The notes: a model not told the origin generated them from the sequence alone. A DNA stretch of 64,000 bases from Blastomussa wellsi (GCA_947652115.1 OX393567.1:24463550-24527549), one strand, 5' to 3'; positions 50,679 to 62,778 are shown, counted from the first letter of the stretch. Program-made: numbers and translations.

Positions 50679-52269
50679 GGCTGTCGATCCCTGGCAACTA
50701 TAACCTACAACAAAGAATATAAAATTTGGAATAACAATTTAAAATCATTCTTAAAATAAGATTAAAAATTTAGATAAATTTGTCAATATAAAAAAATAGC
50801 GGAAATTTCCAGATTTGAAACTAAAAAAATATATGTCACGTATAGCAAAATTGAAATGCTTTGTTTAACTTTCCTACTAATTTTAGTCTTTAAATGTTGG
50901 TATATCCAAAATTCTTAAATTGGTGCCGGCAAGCTTTAGAATGATGAACATGTGGGGTTTTATTTAAGTTTCTCTAAGCTAAGAACGAAAGTCTTTTAGG
51001 AACGTTTCCGCAAACTCTGCTGTAAGGAAACTTGCCTTTTACCACGAATACATCACTGAAACTTGGCCTTTCAACAGGCTTTATGTTATGATTAGTGAGT
51101 TAGTTTAGAAAGCATGCCAAAGTACCAGATATATCCAATTTTACGAAAGAAGAGAGCAACGCGTTAACAATTCGATGACTTCGTCCTGTACAACAGCGCC
51201 ATAACTTTATAAATATACAACAACTGTCAATTCACGTATTTCACGGCATGCTAAAAATTTCAAAACAAACGAAACATAATAATAACAGCTATAAAAATCT
51301 AACACGTATGCATATTTATGATAACGTAATGAATCAGCTTGCGGGTGGTCAAATTTTTAAGAGTCTCAGCTGAAGTGCCGAAATATAATAATATATAGCA
51401 ATGGAATTTGCATTTTGTTTTCCTTTCTTATTTGCCTCGAAACATTAATGCCTGTCCCCAAATTACGGTTAACGGATAATCCATTGGGTTATTCAAATAC
51501 GTTATATTAATTTAACATCTTTTTTACACAATGTTGAACACAAATAACCATTAAAGAGGTTTTCTGGTTGCACGGAAAATATATTTTTGGTTGCGATCAT
51601 ATCCTGGAACATTGTTCACGTGTTAATAACTTTCTAATCCGTCGTTTCTTACAACGCCCTTGCCAAAGAAGACAAAGAAGAGTGGCTTTCTGTACCGTTA
51701 CAACTACTTATCTCAAGCGAAAGCCCCGTTGGCGCAGATCCTCTCGAACCCCAACATTGAACAACAAAACTTCGTTGCTACACCATAAACAAAGACAAAG
51801 TGCCTCCAATTAACAAATCACATGTTGTGTACAAAAAATCATCGTACATTAGTAAAACTAATAGAAATCTTTTCTAACGGACTCACGAGCAAGCTATCTC
51901 TGACAAAGAAAGCGCAATAATATACAAACATTTGCGTACTGGTGAGCATCAAATTTTCATGCGAAATTTATGTAACAATGTTTTCGTAACAATGAATACG
52001 TTACTCACTTAGTACGGGATAACACCAGTAACACCTCGGTATTAGACAGAGATAATTATTATACAAAGAGGCTTATTACATCAAACGCCTTAAAACATTC
52101 CTCAACAATGCATTGAAATCCACCAGGGAACTTTCCATTTCTCTTGAGTAAACTCTTTGCTCACTTTGTTCACTTTGTTACCGCTTTGGATCGGTGTAAA
52201 TGAAAATGAAATCTTTAATCCAGATATCCTTTAATTTGGATCTTGTGAAGCTACATTACACACATTTTT

Positions 52270-52415
52270 GTCCTAGAGTTTTATCAGGTTTCCTCCCTCT
52301 CAGAAACCAACACTTCTAAATACTCGCCAATTCCATCAGGAATCCGATTGCCATACGTTTGTTGGTCATAATACTATTATGTGCTACCCTTGTTAAACAA
52401 AGTTGATTAATTCAT
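52270..52415 (+). mobile_element. SINE-like fragment, GGCGCAGTGG family, tail part
   Basis: TTTCCTCCCTCTCAGAAACC, then AACACTTCTAAAT, then ATACTATTATGTGCTACCC and GTTAAACAAAG. These match the 3' half of the element at 13507-13775. Confidence 0.7.
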
Positions 52416-54242
52416 TAATTCTACCCCAAAAATTCTAAAATATTATGTAATCGACGTCAAAGAAATGGCTTTGTTTAAGCAAGGGTAATACACTGTACGT
52501 ATTAATCGGCTTAATTCTATTACCAAAGTCCTGAAAATTGACACTCAAATTACCAACCCTGTTGCCTCTTAAATTGTCCAGGTTTTGGTCATTTAAGTCT
52601 TTATAAGTTATAACTTAAAATAACCACTGCATATTAAATAACTCACTGTCACGCGACTTCATTAAGTCGCACCCGCTATTTACATAAACATTTTCATTTT
52701 ATAGACAACTCTGTATTATTTCTGTAACGTAATTTTGACGCTTAACGCGACCGTCATCCTTTATTTTAATATTAAGATTTTTTGCTGCAAGTATGTATGT
52801 TCTTGTCTATTCTTTTCATCACTCACAGTTCTATGTTTGGTGTGTCTAGCTCGACATGCCGTTTGCTACTGGTAGGAAAAGTAAGATTGCCAGCGTATAC
52901 TTGATATCAAGGCCGAAAAACGTATCTTGCTTGAACAATAGATATTACTAGTAATAGTTCTCACTTAAGCTGCCCCCGCTATTTCAAGTTCTATTTTCCT
53001 AATTAACTGTAGTCAAGTGAGACACGTGAATTTTTTTTAAAATTTACTTTTAATGGGAACGTTTTTGATTTTACTTATATTATTTGTTGTAACCGTAACG
53101 CTATGAAAATAATTTTTTAGTGTTTCTCTGTATCTGTTGTGAGAAATAATTTTTAAATATTTTATTCTTTGAAGAATGTATATCAAATGTGAAGCCTTAT
53201 GATCAATTTTTCTATATGTACTTTCTTGTACTTGTAACAGGAGATACTATTGTATTACTGAATAAACCGCACGGCAAAACCACTGAATCTCTAGATATCT
53301 GAAAATCCAATATCACAGACAGGCTTTGAGTCAATATAAACCAGTTTTTTTCCTTCTCTCAATCACTGAATATACTTTTAGATTGTGGTGCGAGTCTTTC
53401 GCGCCCTGTTTGATTTGTGTCTGACAAATCGGAGTGTGACCGTGTCTTACAGTCAAATAGTAGATGAACAAATATAGAAAATTCGTGCCAGTCAATTCTT
53501 CAAAAACCTCGCTAAGCGAAGCTTGTTTCCACAACTTTGATTTCAAAGCAAATAAACTTCGATGCGATTGCCCACTTAGCTATAAATCGATCTATAAAGC
53601 TACAACCTTACCTTCAGCACTGGCAAAACCTCGTAGCGAACACTCCGTTCCCAGCATCCTTCGCTCTTTTATATGAATCCTTTCGACCCCCAGCGTAGTT
53701 TTTTTAGTCCTTTGCGCGCTTTTGGGCAATCCTTTGCGAACTTTTTCCTCAAAAATCGAGATTTTTTCTGCATCACACCGAAATCCGATCCTCTATACGC
53801 GGGGACTTCAATAGTGGCCACCTCGGGTTTTGGCCGTCTGGGCCAAAACCCTGCGGGGGCAATAAAATAGTTTTATTCGAACATGTTGGGTGTGATACAT
53901 ATATACCCGAGCAAACACCGAGAAGAGAATTGAAAATACGACGCAAAGATGAGTATTTTTGACGAACTTTGAGGTGTTTGGAAATGTGATGAAACACTCA
54001 GTGTTTTCTATGTCTTCGCAATCGAAATTAAACTAAACCAGGGAGAAAATGAAGAAATGAAATCTTAAAAATCTACGCTAATTACAAATAAGATCAAATT
54101 TCCAACCCATGGTCACGGTTTTGATTTTCTTTTGTTTTAACTTGATGAATTATTTATGAATTGAGAAATGTTATTTTTAAAAAACCGGGTGACCATTTCT
54201 ACTCTATTTCATTTCGATTGCATAGAAGCATTATACGTCTCT

Positions 54243-54260
54243 CCCCCCCCCCCCCCCCCC
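54243..54260. repeat. Poly-C tract (18 bp)
   Basis: Uninterrupted C run in intergenic DNA. Confidence 0.95.
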
Positions 54261-54334
54261 TCCTTGGATCATATTTTCGCAAAACATCTGATAGCTTAAA
54301 ATTTACTGAAGATTTCTTCCTAAACTTATTACTT

Positions 54335-54556
54335 ACCGTATTTATTCAATTAAGCGCTCATGGTGGGCGCTTATTCGAGGCTGGGCGCTTATTAAATTTT
54401 CACCATTTTTAGTAAGTAAAAAGTTTATTTTGTGGAGTGGTGGGCGTGGGCGTTTATTCGAGGCTGGGCGCTTATTAACTTTTTCTACCCTCAGGGTGGG
54501 CGCTTATTCGTGGTGGGCGCTTATTCGAGGTTGGGCTCTTAATCGAATAAATAATC
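54335..54556. mobile_element. MITE-like element with GGGCGCTTATTCG repeats
   Basis: Begins ACCGTATTTATTCAATTAAG and ends with the imperfect complement CTTAATCGAATAAATAA. The inside holds at least five GGGCGCTTATT units. About 220 bp, non-coding. Confidence 0.8.
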
Positions 54557-55310
54557 AGCGAGTTTAAAAATATGTATCTAAAATATATATAAAAGTACTA
54601 CCCTTGTTGATCATTAAAATAAATAATCACAATCTCTAAGAGTTATTTATATAGGTTTTACATGCTAAGTGAAGCTATCCTCTTTTAATGTTAGCAGTTT
54701 GAAGCGTTTCACGAATTAGTTGAATAGACCTCAGTTAAATGATGCAAAAAATACACGGTATCATATGCCGATGCTGAAAGATATTTTCTTATCTTTCCAT
54801 TCTGGCGTATATTTTCGCTGGGCTTGTTTAAAAACATACCTCATATACATTACCTTTGAATCAATGCTTTAAGTCCTGCTTCGGAGGAAAATGTGTCGTC
54901 TGCAAAGTGCCAGAGTGGCAGGTTCGACAGTACAGGAAGCGTACGTCGCATTCGGAGTAAACAGAATTTGACTTAATGTTGAAATAGGATCAATGTCTTG
55001 ATCAGAGTTTGTCACAACCATCTTTTAATTAAAAAAATTACAGTTATAAGAGGAAATAAACGATGCCAGAGTATTCTGAAGTGACAAAAACTGAGTATTT
55101 ACATAAAAAACCGTTGCGAGGAGTTTGTGAAACCATATCATTACAAAAATCGATTTCCAATGAAATCACAATAGTTTACCCAGGCTTTCTGAAAATTGTA
55201 CCAAAACTTGTCTGAGTCCGCCTGCCGGCGTCTGGGTGCCTCAAGTCTGCCTATATGAGGGATTGTACTATTCCATCATTAGTTTGCGTAGCTTGTGGTT
55301 TATTTTGCCG

Positions 55311-55464
55311 GGTAGCGCGATCGAAAGAAGCAGGGAAAGTCGCGAAGCCGCGAGGGGTCTGAAGGAGAGCGAGGCTGACTCCTCGCTCTCTCTCAGACCT
55401 CTCGCAGCTTCGCGGCTCAGTTTCCAGTAGTGTTTCCCTGCTTGTTTCGATCACGCGCGCTACC
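55311..55464. mobile_element. GC-rich foldback element
   Basis: GGTAGCGCGATCGAAAGAAG at the left pairs with CTTGTTTCGATCACGCGCGC at the right. Further in, CGCGAAGCCGCGAGGGGTCT pairs with AGACCTCTCGCAGCTTCGCG, and GAGAGCGAGG with CCTCGCTCTC. About 154 bp, strongly self-complementary, and much more GC-rich than its surroundings. Confidence 0.85.
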
Positions 55465-55984
55465 AAAGAAAAGCCAGCGACACAGGCTATTCCGTGATTA
55501 AACAGGGGTTGTTTCAAATGAAAAGAAACTGGATCAAACATGACAGTTACGTTAGCTCTCACTATCAGTCAAATTACTGAAGAAACTGGATTTAAACATT
55601 CAAATATTGATATCGGATGCCAATTAATTTGGCAGTGGTGTATCTTACTCATACGTGACATGATAAAACTAAAAAAAGGACAATTTATCATTTAGCGTTC
55701 TGTCTTTTAAACGTTGAAGAAAAATTTTACTATTCGATATTTAAAATAATGGCCTTTAGTTATCATTTGAAAAAATTTCTTTTTCTGATAAAGTGATCAA
55801 CTTGACAACCCCTGGATATGAACTAAAACACTGGGGCGGATAATGACAGACTTGCCGGAAGATTTGTTGTTCCCCTATTCACCTCACCTCGATCCTCCTT
55901 CAAGAATATCTGCTTTCTAATTGCTCGCTCATCAGATCCTTTTGAACTGCTGTTTACATGAAATTCGTAACTGAAGGTTTTGCT

Positions 55985-58030
55985 CACGAAAAATTAATTT
56001 GGCTTTATAACATTATCTGAGATGCGTGGCGTGTTATATCGATTTCGATAAACGTAAAAGCCACAATAATAATAAAAGCACACACCATCGTATAAACCAT
56101 TCTACAATGCTACATAAACTATTTTGTTTGCCTCCTTTACTCTTAAATTACCTTTAATTTAATTCTTAAAATGACTGAATTAAGGCTTTCTCGCAATTGC
56201 CGCAACCCCTGCTTTCGAGCGAACGATTTATAGTTTTTGAATTGGCGAACAGACGCCCCTGATTTCATAGCAAAAAGAAATATGTTAATTAATAATCTAA
56301 CAGACTTGACAGTGCGTTATCCGTAGACTCGGTACTTCAATATATAACTACAGCTTTTAGCCTTGTTTCAGTAGTTTCCTAGTCTTTCACGGTTCTAATA
56401 GAATCACTGTAAAATATTCGAAGTCGATTTAGAACTTTTTTCCCAGTTTTGCGAATTTGTAATTTTCCCGGCTGAATGACTGAGGAGGGTGCGCGAAAAA
56501 TGATCATAACTTATTTTGCAAAAAATGAAATTAAACAAGATAAATAATCGCTTACATCCAACTTTATTAGTTAAACATATATTTCATCATAAATGTAAGC
56601 TTATAATCACTGCATTAAATCTACATTGTCACACGCTTACGAAACCTACAGTTTTAGCCCAAAAGAAGTATTTATTGCGAACAACGGATTACCGTATGGC
56701 GGTCGCTTCGGAATAAACGGCCGAACGTATAGAAACCAAGCCAAACAAAATTGACTTTATAGTTTGACTTTTTAATTTTTATTTTTTTTTTATATAATTT
56801 ATGACATCGTTGAATCGTATCTTGATCAAAACCAAATTAAAGGTCCTGACTTCTCTGATTTAACATCATGTCACTTCACCGTGTTAAATGTAAACTACAT
56901 TGTTTCTCATGCCAAGTCACGAATGCGTGTTTGTTTCGAGTGACCGTATCTATGGGGTAAAATTATAAAAAAAATTGTAAGGGTTGGGATTTCGGAATGT
57001 GGCCGTTGGCTCAATTAGTGTAGTGGCCATATTAATGGGCCCTAGATTCCGCGTTCAAACCAAATCATAAATGAAGCGTTTTATACAAAGGAAAACTTAA
57101 ACGAGGAGCCTGATTATTTAAGTCACATGGAAGCCAAGGCAGAGGTTTTGAAAGATCGTTAGGACATTTCCAGTAAAACTTTAAAACTTGAAACAGATCA
57201 ACCTGCACGCAACCTTACCTCTCGGAATCGATCTTCGAGATTAAAAAAAATCTGGTCCACTCAGGCAAAAAACAAAACTCATATATGAAGCTTTCGTCTC
57301 ATCCGGACAGCTCACTCGGCTTATTTAACTGAATCCAGTGGAACTGTCTGAAGTCATAAAAGCAAAATGGATACACAGGACGATTTAGACTAATCTTTCA
57401 TTGATTAAAGCATATATAGTCTTCAGCTATTTCGTTTATCTCGACCAAATCCTAATAATTACAGATTACACCAAAATATTATTTTAATCTGCTTTTCGTC
57501 CTTTGAATTAGCCGGAACTGAGTGTCATGCACGTATGTATGCAAAATAGAGGGGGGAAGTTTCTGAAGAAACTGTGGTGCTGCGTTAGTGGGAAGTATAA
57601 CAAAATATTGAAATTCGCTCAGACGAAGGGCTGACGCTTTTAGAACGTCAGCTCTCGAATCTCTTTACGGTGGCCAATTCACATTATCAAGCCAGTTGAT
57701 AAAACCACATTATCTCGTATGCAAAATAGTTTACCCAGTGTAGTTCAATAATTATATATAAGTGCTGAGAGCAGTTATTTGTGTGCTTGTTTGTTTACTT
57801 TTTTTTAACTCGTTGCCTCTTAAAACGGTCGTTCCTCTGTTTCTAGCCAGCTAATTCTTTGTTGAGCGTATTGAGTAAAAAATAACCAGTTTGCTAAGTT
57901 TACAAAACGAATGCTTAGTACATATTAACCGGCGTAAGAAACTGGGTTTTATAAAAATACGTAGAAATGTAAAAACAACTTTGAAATAGAAATCCGGACT
58001 TGGCCTCTTTTCAACGGAATAATTAAAATT
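55985..58030. repeat. Second copy of the receptor 3 upstream region
   Basis: Parallels 36185-37765 block by block and in the same orientation, with about 400 bp of extra sequence, including part of a dispersed repeat at 57613-57715. The conserved block with GTCCACTCAGGCAAA and ACAAAACTCATATATGAAGC lies at 57248-57290. If it is a promoter, it would point toward receptor 5, about 6 kb away, or toward a lost copy. Confidence 0.7.
57613..57715 (-). repeat. Dispersed repeat with GGCCACCGTAAAGAGATTCG core, inverted copy
   Basis: Reads GACGTCAGCTCTCG-like, then AATCTCTTTACGGTGGCCAA, then CCAGTTGATAAAACCAC. This is the complement of the element at 26690-26870. Confidence 0.7.
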
Positions 58031-58349
58031 TCAAGGTAACGATACCATCGAGTAATAAACCAATAAATTGCATGCATATGGAACAAGAATAATGAAAATA
58101 ATACCTACCAACTGCTATTTTTTTTAAGTTGACACTTACCTGTATATTTCTTTATACACTCTGCCAAACTTAACAAAAGAGTACGAGCACAGACTTATAA
58201 TTTTTGTAAGTGCCCTCAGTTGTTCCTATCCTTTTAATTTCTTGCTTTATATAAACAGAAAAGCTCTTGCCGTTAAAAATCCTGTACAAATGACACCTAC
58301 AAGGAAACCCAGTCGTGTTTGTCGGTCGTGACCTGCCAAATAACCTTTT

Positions 58350-58592
58350 ATTTCATACATAGTGTGCTTTCGCGAACGACTGTGAAAATACACCGTTCGT
58401 CCAATCACAGATACACGAATGATATTACTTCACGGGACAACAAGCCCGCGGCTTTCAGTAAGAAAAAATCTCGAGCTCAGTGCGTATGAAATAATAGCAT
58501 TCACTCGTTCGTTTTTTGATGCATAGCAACTCGTGAATAAAAATCGTTCGTGCGCACTTTCCATGGCATAATCTTCTTGTTCTCGGTCTCAT
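58350..58592 (+). repeat. Long inverted repeat, left arm
   Basis: Pairs with 61063-61318 in opposite orientation. Shared phrases include GACTGTGAAAATACACCGTT (relative at right), CGTCCAATCA, CGCGGCTTTCAGTAAGAAAA, GCAACTCGTGAATAAAA and TCCATGGCATAATCT. The two arms bracket the receptor relic. Confidence 0.8.
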
Positions 58593-59005
58593 GTACGGAA
58601 TTTTATTTCGTGGTGTTTAAAGATCCAGAGTTCATGAAATGGGAAAACTTTCAAATTTCTTGAACTTATATAATTTGGTTTGCGTACAATCATGATAATA
58701 AAGCAAAAAACGCGAACAAAAAATACTTCGCGATTGAATGAAACAATTAACATGTTGTTTTGTACAGCAAAAGTTTAGAAAATAACTAATTTAGGGTCTT
58801 TTGAGACTACATTCTGTCGACCGATGCTCAGGTGAGGTTCTAGTCAAATGACTCAAAATGCAACGGAGTGCACAGCTAAAGCTTCCTGTCAAGTATGTAA
58901 CATCAGAGACGATCGAGGCCCCATCACCTATTTGGCTTCTTATATATTATATTATTTTTTATTCTTTTGTTGTCAATATTGTAATTACACAGTGTATATC
59001 AATAT

Positions 59006-59307
59006 GTAGGCCATCCCAAAATGTTTCGTTTCCCATCGCCCAACCGACCCATTTTTTTCGAAAAGTAAAAAAAATCCAGTTTCACTAGTCAAAGAAGCAA
59101 GTACTTTAACTTACAAGCACACGCGTACGATCTTGTTTTATTAAAAACAAATTGTATGATGTGATATCCTTGACTTTAATTAACATCGATACCCATTCAA
59201 GTGTTGATTCTTTTTTCTTTTTCAGTTTTTGCCCGACCGACCGACCCACCATCACAAGAGATCAGACGTGGCGATGGGAAACGAAACATTTTATAGGGAT
59301 GGCCTTA
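59006..59307. mobile_element. MITE-like element with 36-bp inverted ends
   Basis: TAGGCCATCCCAAAATGTTT at the left is matched by AAACATTTTATAGGGATGGC at the right. Pairing continues inward through CGTTTCCCATCGCC and GGCGATGGGAAACG. CCAACCGACCCA and GACCGACCGACCC flank the inner edges. A decayed relative with CCGACCGACC and AGGGATGGCCT lies at 21247-21312. Confidence 0.85.
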
Positions 59308-59624
59308 GACGCTCAGATATCATAACGTTTTTTTCAAATAAACGACTTAGTAATAAATTTATTATCAGTATTAGTTATGTTGATATCTACGTAAGTATTG
59401 CCAGCGTATAGAATGAAGTAAAAATATGAAGTACCTCGTATATATTAACTCGTAAAACACATTTTTGTCATGATCAAAATAACTGTGACCATTGAACTGT
59501 GATTCAGCAGTTCGTGCAGGCTAAGAATAGAAAAATAAAGAGAAAAACAGCTGCACTCGCCATGTGTCCTTAGGACCGGCCAAAATGTTCAAACATACAA
59601 ACCTAGTAAACTGTCCGGTCCACC

Positions 59625-59745
59625 AACAAGATTGATCCGTAACTCAGTCGGAGCGCCCAACTGGTATTTTGTGGGGTCAGGTCTTAGTCGACTTCTGTCG
59701 TGGAATCAGATTTGTCTTTGTCCCACGCTCGAGACATAATGAAAA
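59625..59745 (+). mobile_element. tRNA-derived SINE-like element, AGCTCAGTTGG family, decayed
   Basis: AACTCAGTCGGAGCGCCCAA, then TGGGGTCAGGTCTTAGTCGA, then GGAATCAGATTTGTCTTTG and CCCACGCTCGAGACATAATG. This is the same order as at 48383-48530, with more changes in the head. Confidence 0.6.
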
Positions 59746-59939
59746 CTTCATCCTATTATTGCGCATAAAAGTTGCGCACGTGTTGCCTCCCTGTTGTAGT
59801 GTGCACAGGATTCCCAAACTTACGATTCGGAGAACTCAAGCTATAATGATGCAATAAGAAAGAGTATCGAGTGGACGTGGCTTCCCGAAATGCGGTGTTA
59901 CAACTTGAGCCGTTGAGAATCGTAGCGCCGTATAAGACA

Positions 59940-61030
59940 TTGTACGAAAATTGAGATAATATTGTGGAATAAAAACGCTCAACGAAATAAATTTTAGTTT
60001 CTTTTACCGTCTGTTCAATTTCAGTACACGGCCAATAAAAAGTTTCCACGTGTCAACAACCTGCAGAAAACCGTACCAGTCAACCCACTAAGGGGTGGGC
60101 GTCTGTTCCAAATTAAAACAAGCTGAATGAGCGTCGCGAATATATATGATGTCTACTATAGTCAGTTTTAGATGTAAATTGGTCAGAGACGTACTTATAT
60201 TACAAGTGATTATTTGAAGTGATCATTGCATGGTTAGATTCAACAAAGAGGAAATGCAAGACATCGTTTCCTCCCTCTGCCCTGATTTCTTCCAGTCCGC
60301 TGGATACCTGTCTCCACAAGCTAATGACAAGCTTGAAGATATTTAAATAAAGCAACAATAAAATTAGAGGAATTAAATAATGGAGGTCAACTGACTTTTC
60401 TTGGTACATTTTTCTACCCTTGCATGCATATCATACCTCATATCTCAATAGAGGCCTTTAGATTTTACGACGAGGACGAGAGTATGAGATTTGACTTGAA
60501 GTTTTTTCGCGTGTACTAAAAAATAGCCTCACCAGAAAACTTCATGTTCTTTTTTTATGAGCAGCGAAGTTAGCACGGTCATTTTTGTGGAAGGCAGTTG
60601 GACTTCTCCTAATCGCAAGTTGATTAAACTACTAACATTTTGATAACTTGTTTTCGCCACTACGAGTTTCTAATCAGTGAGACTGCCGTAGTCGCGAAAA
60701 CAAATTATCAAAATATTAGTAGTTTTATCATTTCGCGATTAGGAGAAGACTAACGGCCTTCAATAAAAATGACCGTGCTAACTTTGTTGCTGACAAAAAA
60801 GGAAAATGAATGTTTCTGGTGAGGCTATTTTGTTAGTACGCGCGACAAAACGTAACTTGTAGACGTCATCATCGTAGAATCTAAAGGTCTCGAATATCTA
60901 AAGATGATGGCGCAAACAACTGAGAGGATTTCCAACGATGCCAAAGATGACGAACATTAAAAGTACTGTTGACATGCCAACATCAGAGGATTTTAACATG
61001 GCGTAAGTGACTCAGTGGAAGTGAAGCTAA
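59940..61030 (-). pseudogene. Sixth GPCR copy, dead relic
   Basis: Exon 1 lies at about 61026-60437 on the - strand. After an acceptor-like site, the ATG at 60999 opens a frame with SSDVGMSTVLLMFVIFGIVGN, matching helix 1 of the paralogues. A frame shift after GN follows. A MITE at 60455-60887 then splits the exon. The exon end, with the sequence for a DMR-like end and the AG/GTATG donor, survives beyond it at 60454-60437. A decayed exon 2 is readable at about 60200-59940. It still shows GTAGACATCAT, GAGTGACTGGTAC-like and GTGGAAAC phrases in the order of the 271-bp exon, but with stops and indels. Exons 3 and 4 were not found. Not translatable as a receptor. Confidence 0.8.
60455..60887. mobile_element. 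MITE inserted in exon 1 of the receptor relic
   Basis: The outermost bases CCTTTAGATTTTACGACGA are mirrored by TCATCGTAGAATCTAAAGG. Pairing may extend three to four bases further out (GAGG and GTCTC). Inner complementary stretches include ATAGCCTCACCAGAAA with TTTCTGGTGAGGCTAT, CTCCTAATCGC with GCGATTAGGAG, and AACTACTAACATTTTGATAA with its partner. About 433 bp, no protein. A target-site duplication could not be fixed. Confidence 0.85.
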
Positions 61031-61062
61031 CTCGAAAAATAAAGAATCGCATATACAGAGAT

Positions 61063-61318
61063 TATGCCATGGAGAGTGCACACGAACATATTTTATTCGC
61101 GAGTTGCTCTGCATCAAAGAAACGAACAAGTGAGTTTTTTCATGCATAGCAAGCAGTTTCCATGGTGTATAACATCTTATTACATACCTACTAAGATTTT
61201 TCTTACTGAAAGCCGCGCGCTTCTTGCCCTCCACTGTGAAGAACTATCGTTCGTGTCTCTGATTGGACGAATGATGTATTTTCACAGACGTCGTTCGCTC
61301 AGTATGAATATAAAACAT
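61063..61318 (-). repeat. Long inverted repeat, right arm
   Basis: Reverse-complement partner of 58350-58592. It lies just upstream of the relic exon 1, about 35 bp before its acceptor, so it may represent old promoter-proximal DNA or a dispersed element. Confidence 0.8.
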
Positions 61319-61410
61319 GTCTAGCTATGTTCCTGCACTGCGCGAAAAGCCAAATATTCGGGCCAGAATTCGCTCGAATACGAAATTCGAAATTGAACAC
61401 TCTGGGTGTG

Positions 61411-61510
61411 CATCACGTATTCAATAGTGAATACTCGTGAATACACCAGGGGAACTTCACGTATTCAAATCGAATACTCTTGAATACTCCAGGTGTACTT
61501 CACGTATAGC
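61411..61510. repeat. Diverged tandem repeat, period 43-44 bp
   Basis: TCACGTAT occurs at 61413, 61457 and 61500. Between them lie TTCAA...GAATACTC...GAATACxCCAG phrases in the same order. About 2.3 units, imperfect, within a wider GAATACTC-rich stretch (61375-61590). Confidence 0.75.
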
Positions 61511-62778
61511 GTACGCCTTGAATACTCTAGTATTCTATGACATCACACTGACATATTCGAGGCTAGAATACTCTAGAATATTTTTCATTTGGCGCAGTGC
61601 TAGTGGTAAAGCACAGACCTAACATATTTAAGCCAACTTCTGGAGACAATTGAGCGAAGCCAGATAGTAAGCAATGTTTTTTTTACACGTAAGTTGTTAC
61701 TTCAACATAATATACTTACCTTATTTATTTCTTTTCAAAGCTAATTCATTATTCTCAACCAAATGAATGTTTTAGTAACAAGCTACAATTGATCTTAGTA
61801 GAAACTCAGCTGTGTTCTATTGCCGATCCGTGAATCTGATTGGTTCTCACAACATAAGTGAAGTCTACTGCTCTCATTATACACAGCATGAAAATAAAAC
61901 TTTACTCCGGTGTAAAACCGATGTAAAGCTTTACGGCTCTTGAAGCTGACCTTTACATCAGTCCTACACTCACATTTAAAGCTCGCGCAATGAGACTTAC
62001 TTAAGCAAACTTTACGTTACCGTAAAGTTTTGTAAAAGTCATCTTCACGTCAAGTTTACATCAACTTTACGTACAGTAACGTAAATGCAGGTTTACAATC
62101 TTTACTGCATAGCGTGAACTTAAATATGCAACTTTATGAAAATTTAAGCCAGCTTTAATTTTCCGTAAATTTCGTTTTTCGTGCTGTGTTAATTGGTACA
62201 ACGGAAATGCCATATATAGTTAGAATGGAATATTGTAACAGTGAAACAGGTGTTTTGGGCTTTATTGGTGACGCTTAAAATTTAATCGTCGGTGATCAGT
62301 AGGAGCTTCGTAAAAAGGTGTCAGTTCGGCATAAAAAATGACGGAAAAAGGCTCTGGGTATACTGTAAATCAGTTAGATAACTAAAAATGAAGTAATACC
62401 CAAACAGATCGCTTCTCTTTTGACTTTTAATCTTTTGGTAAGTAGCTTTAATTCTTTTTATTATGTCAACACATTTAGGGCCATTCGCGTACTCAGCATT
62501 CAAATACTTTTATGAATGTTAGTGATAATCGATTTTCTAAAACTGTGTTCTTCGAATCGCCTCGATATATTCGGTACCTGTTTTTTTTTAGTTTGTTAAC
62601 GAAGAGCGCACATAGCCTTTGTCCTTGTTCACATTTGCTGCTTGAAGCCTGTGCAAACGGATTTAGCATTTTCACCCTTTACCTATATAGGCCAACTGAA
62701 TAATTAGCACATCGGAGTTGTTCCTCAGGTTTTTGACTATATATGTCTGTGTCATTCCCTAATCAGCCAAAAATAAAC

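Larger units (their letters stand above)
50679..59939. other. Long AT-rich region upstream of receptor 5, no intact gene
   Basis: No defensible exon. It contains a SINE tail (52270-52415), three MITE-like elements and the duplicated flank at 55985-58030. It also has one arm of an inverted repeat and a SINE at 59625. A missing or deleted receptor copy between about 51 and 56 kb is possible, because the duplicated flank faces that way, but no remnant of exons 2-4 was found there. Confidence 0.4.

Noticed and set aside
51568..51813. 81-codon + strand frame
   Set aside because: No domain, no splice context and biased basic composition; treated as chance.
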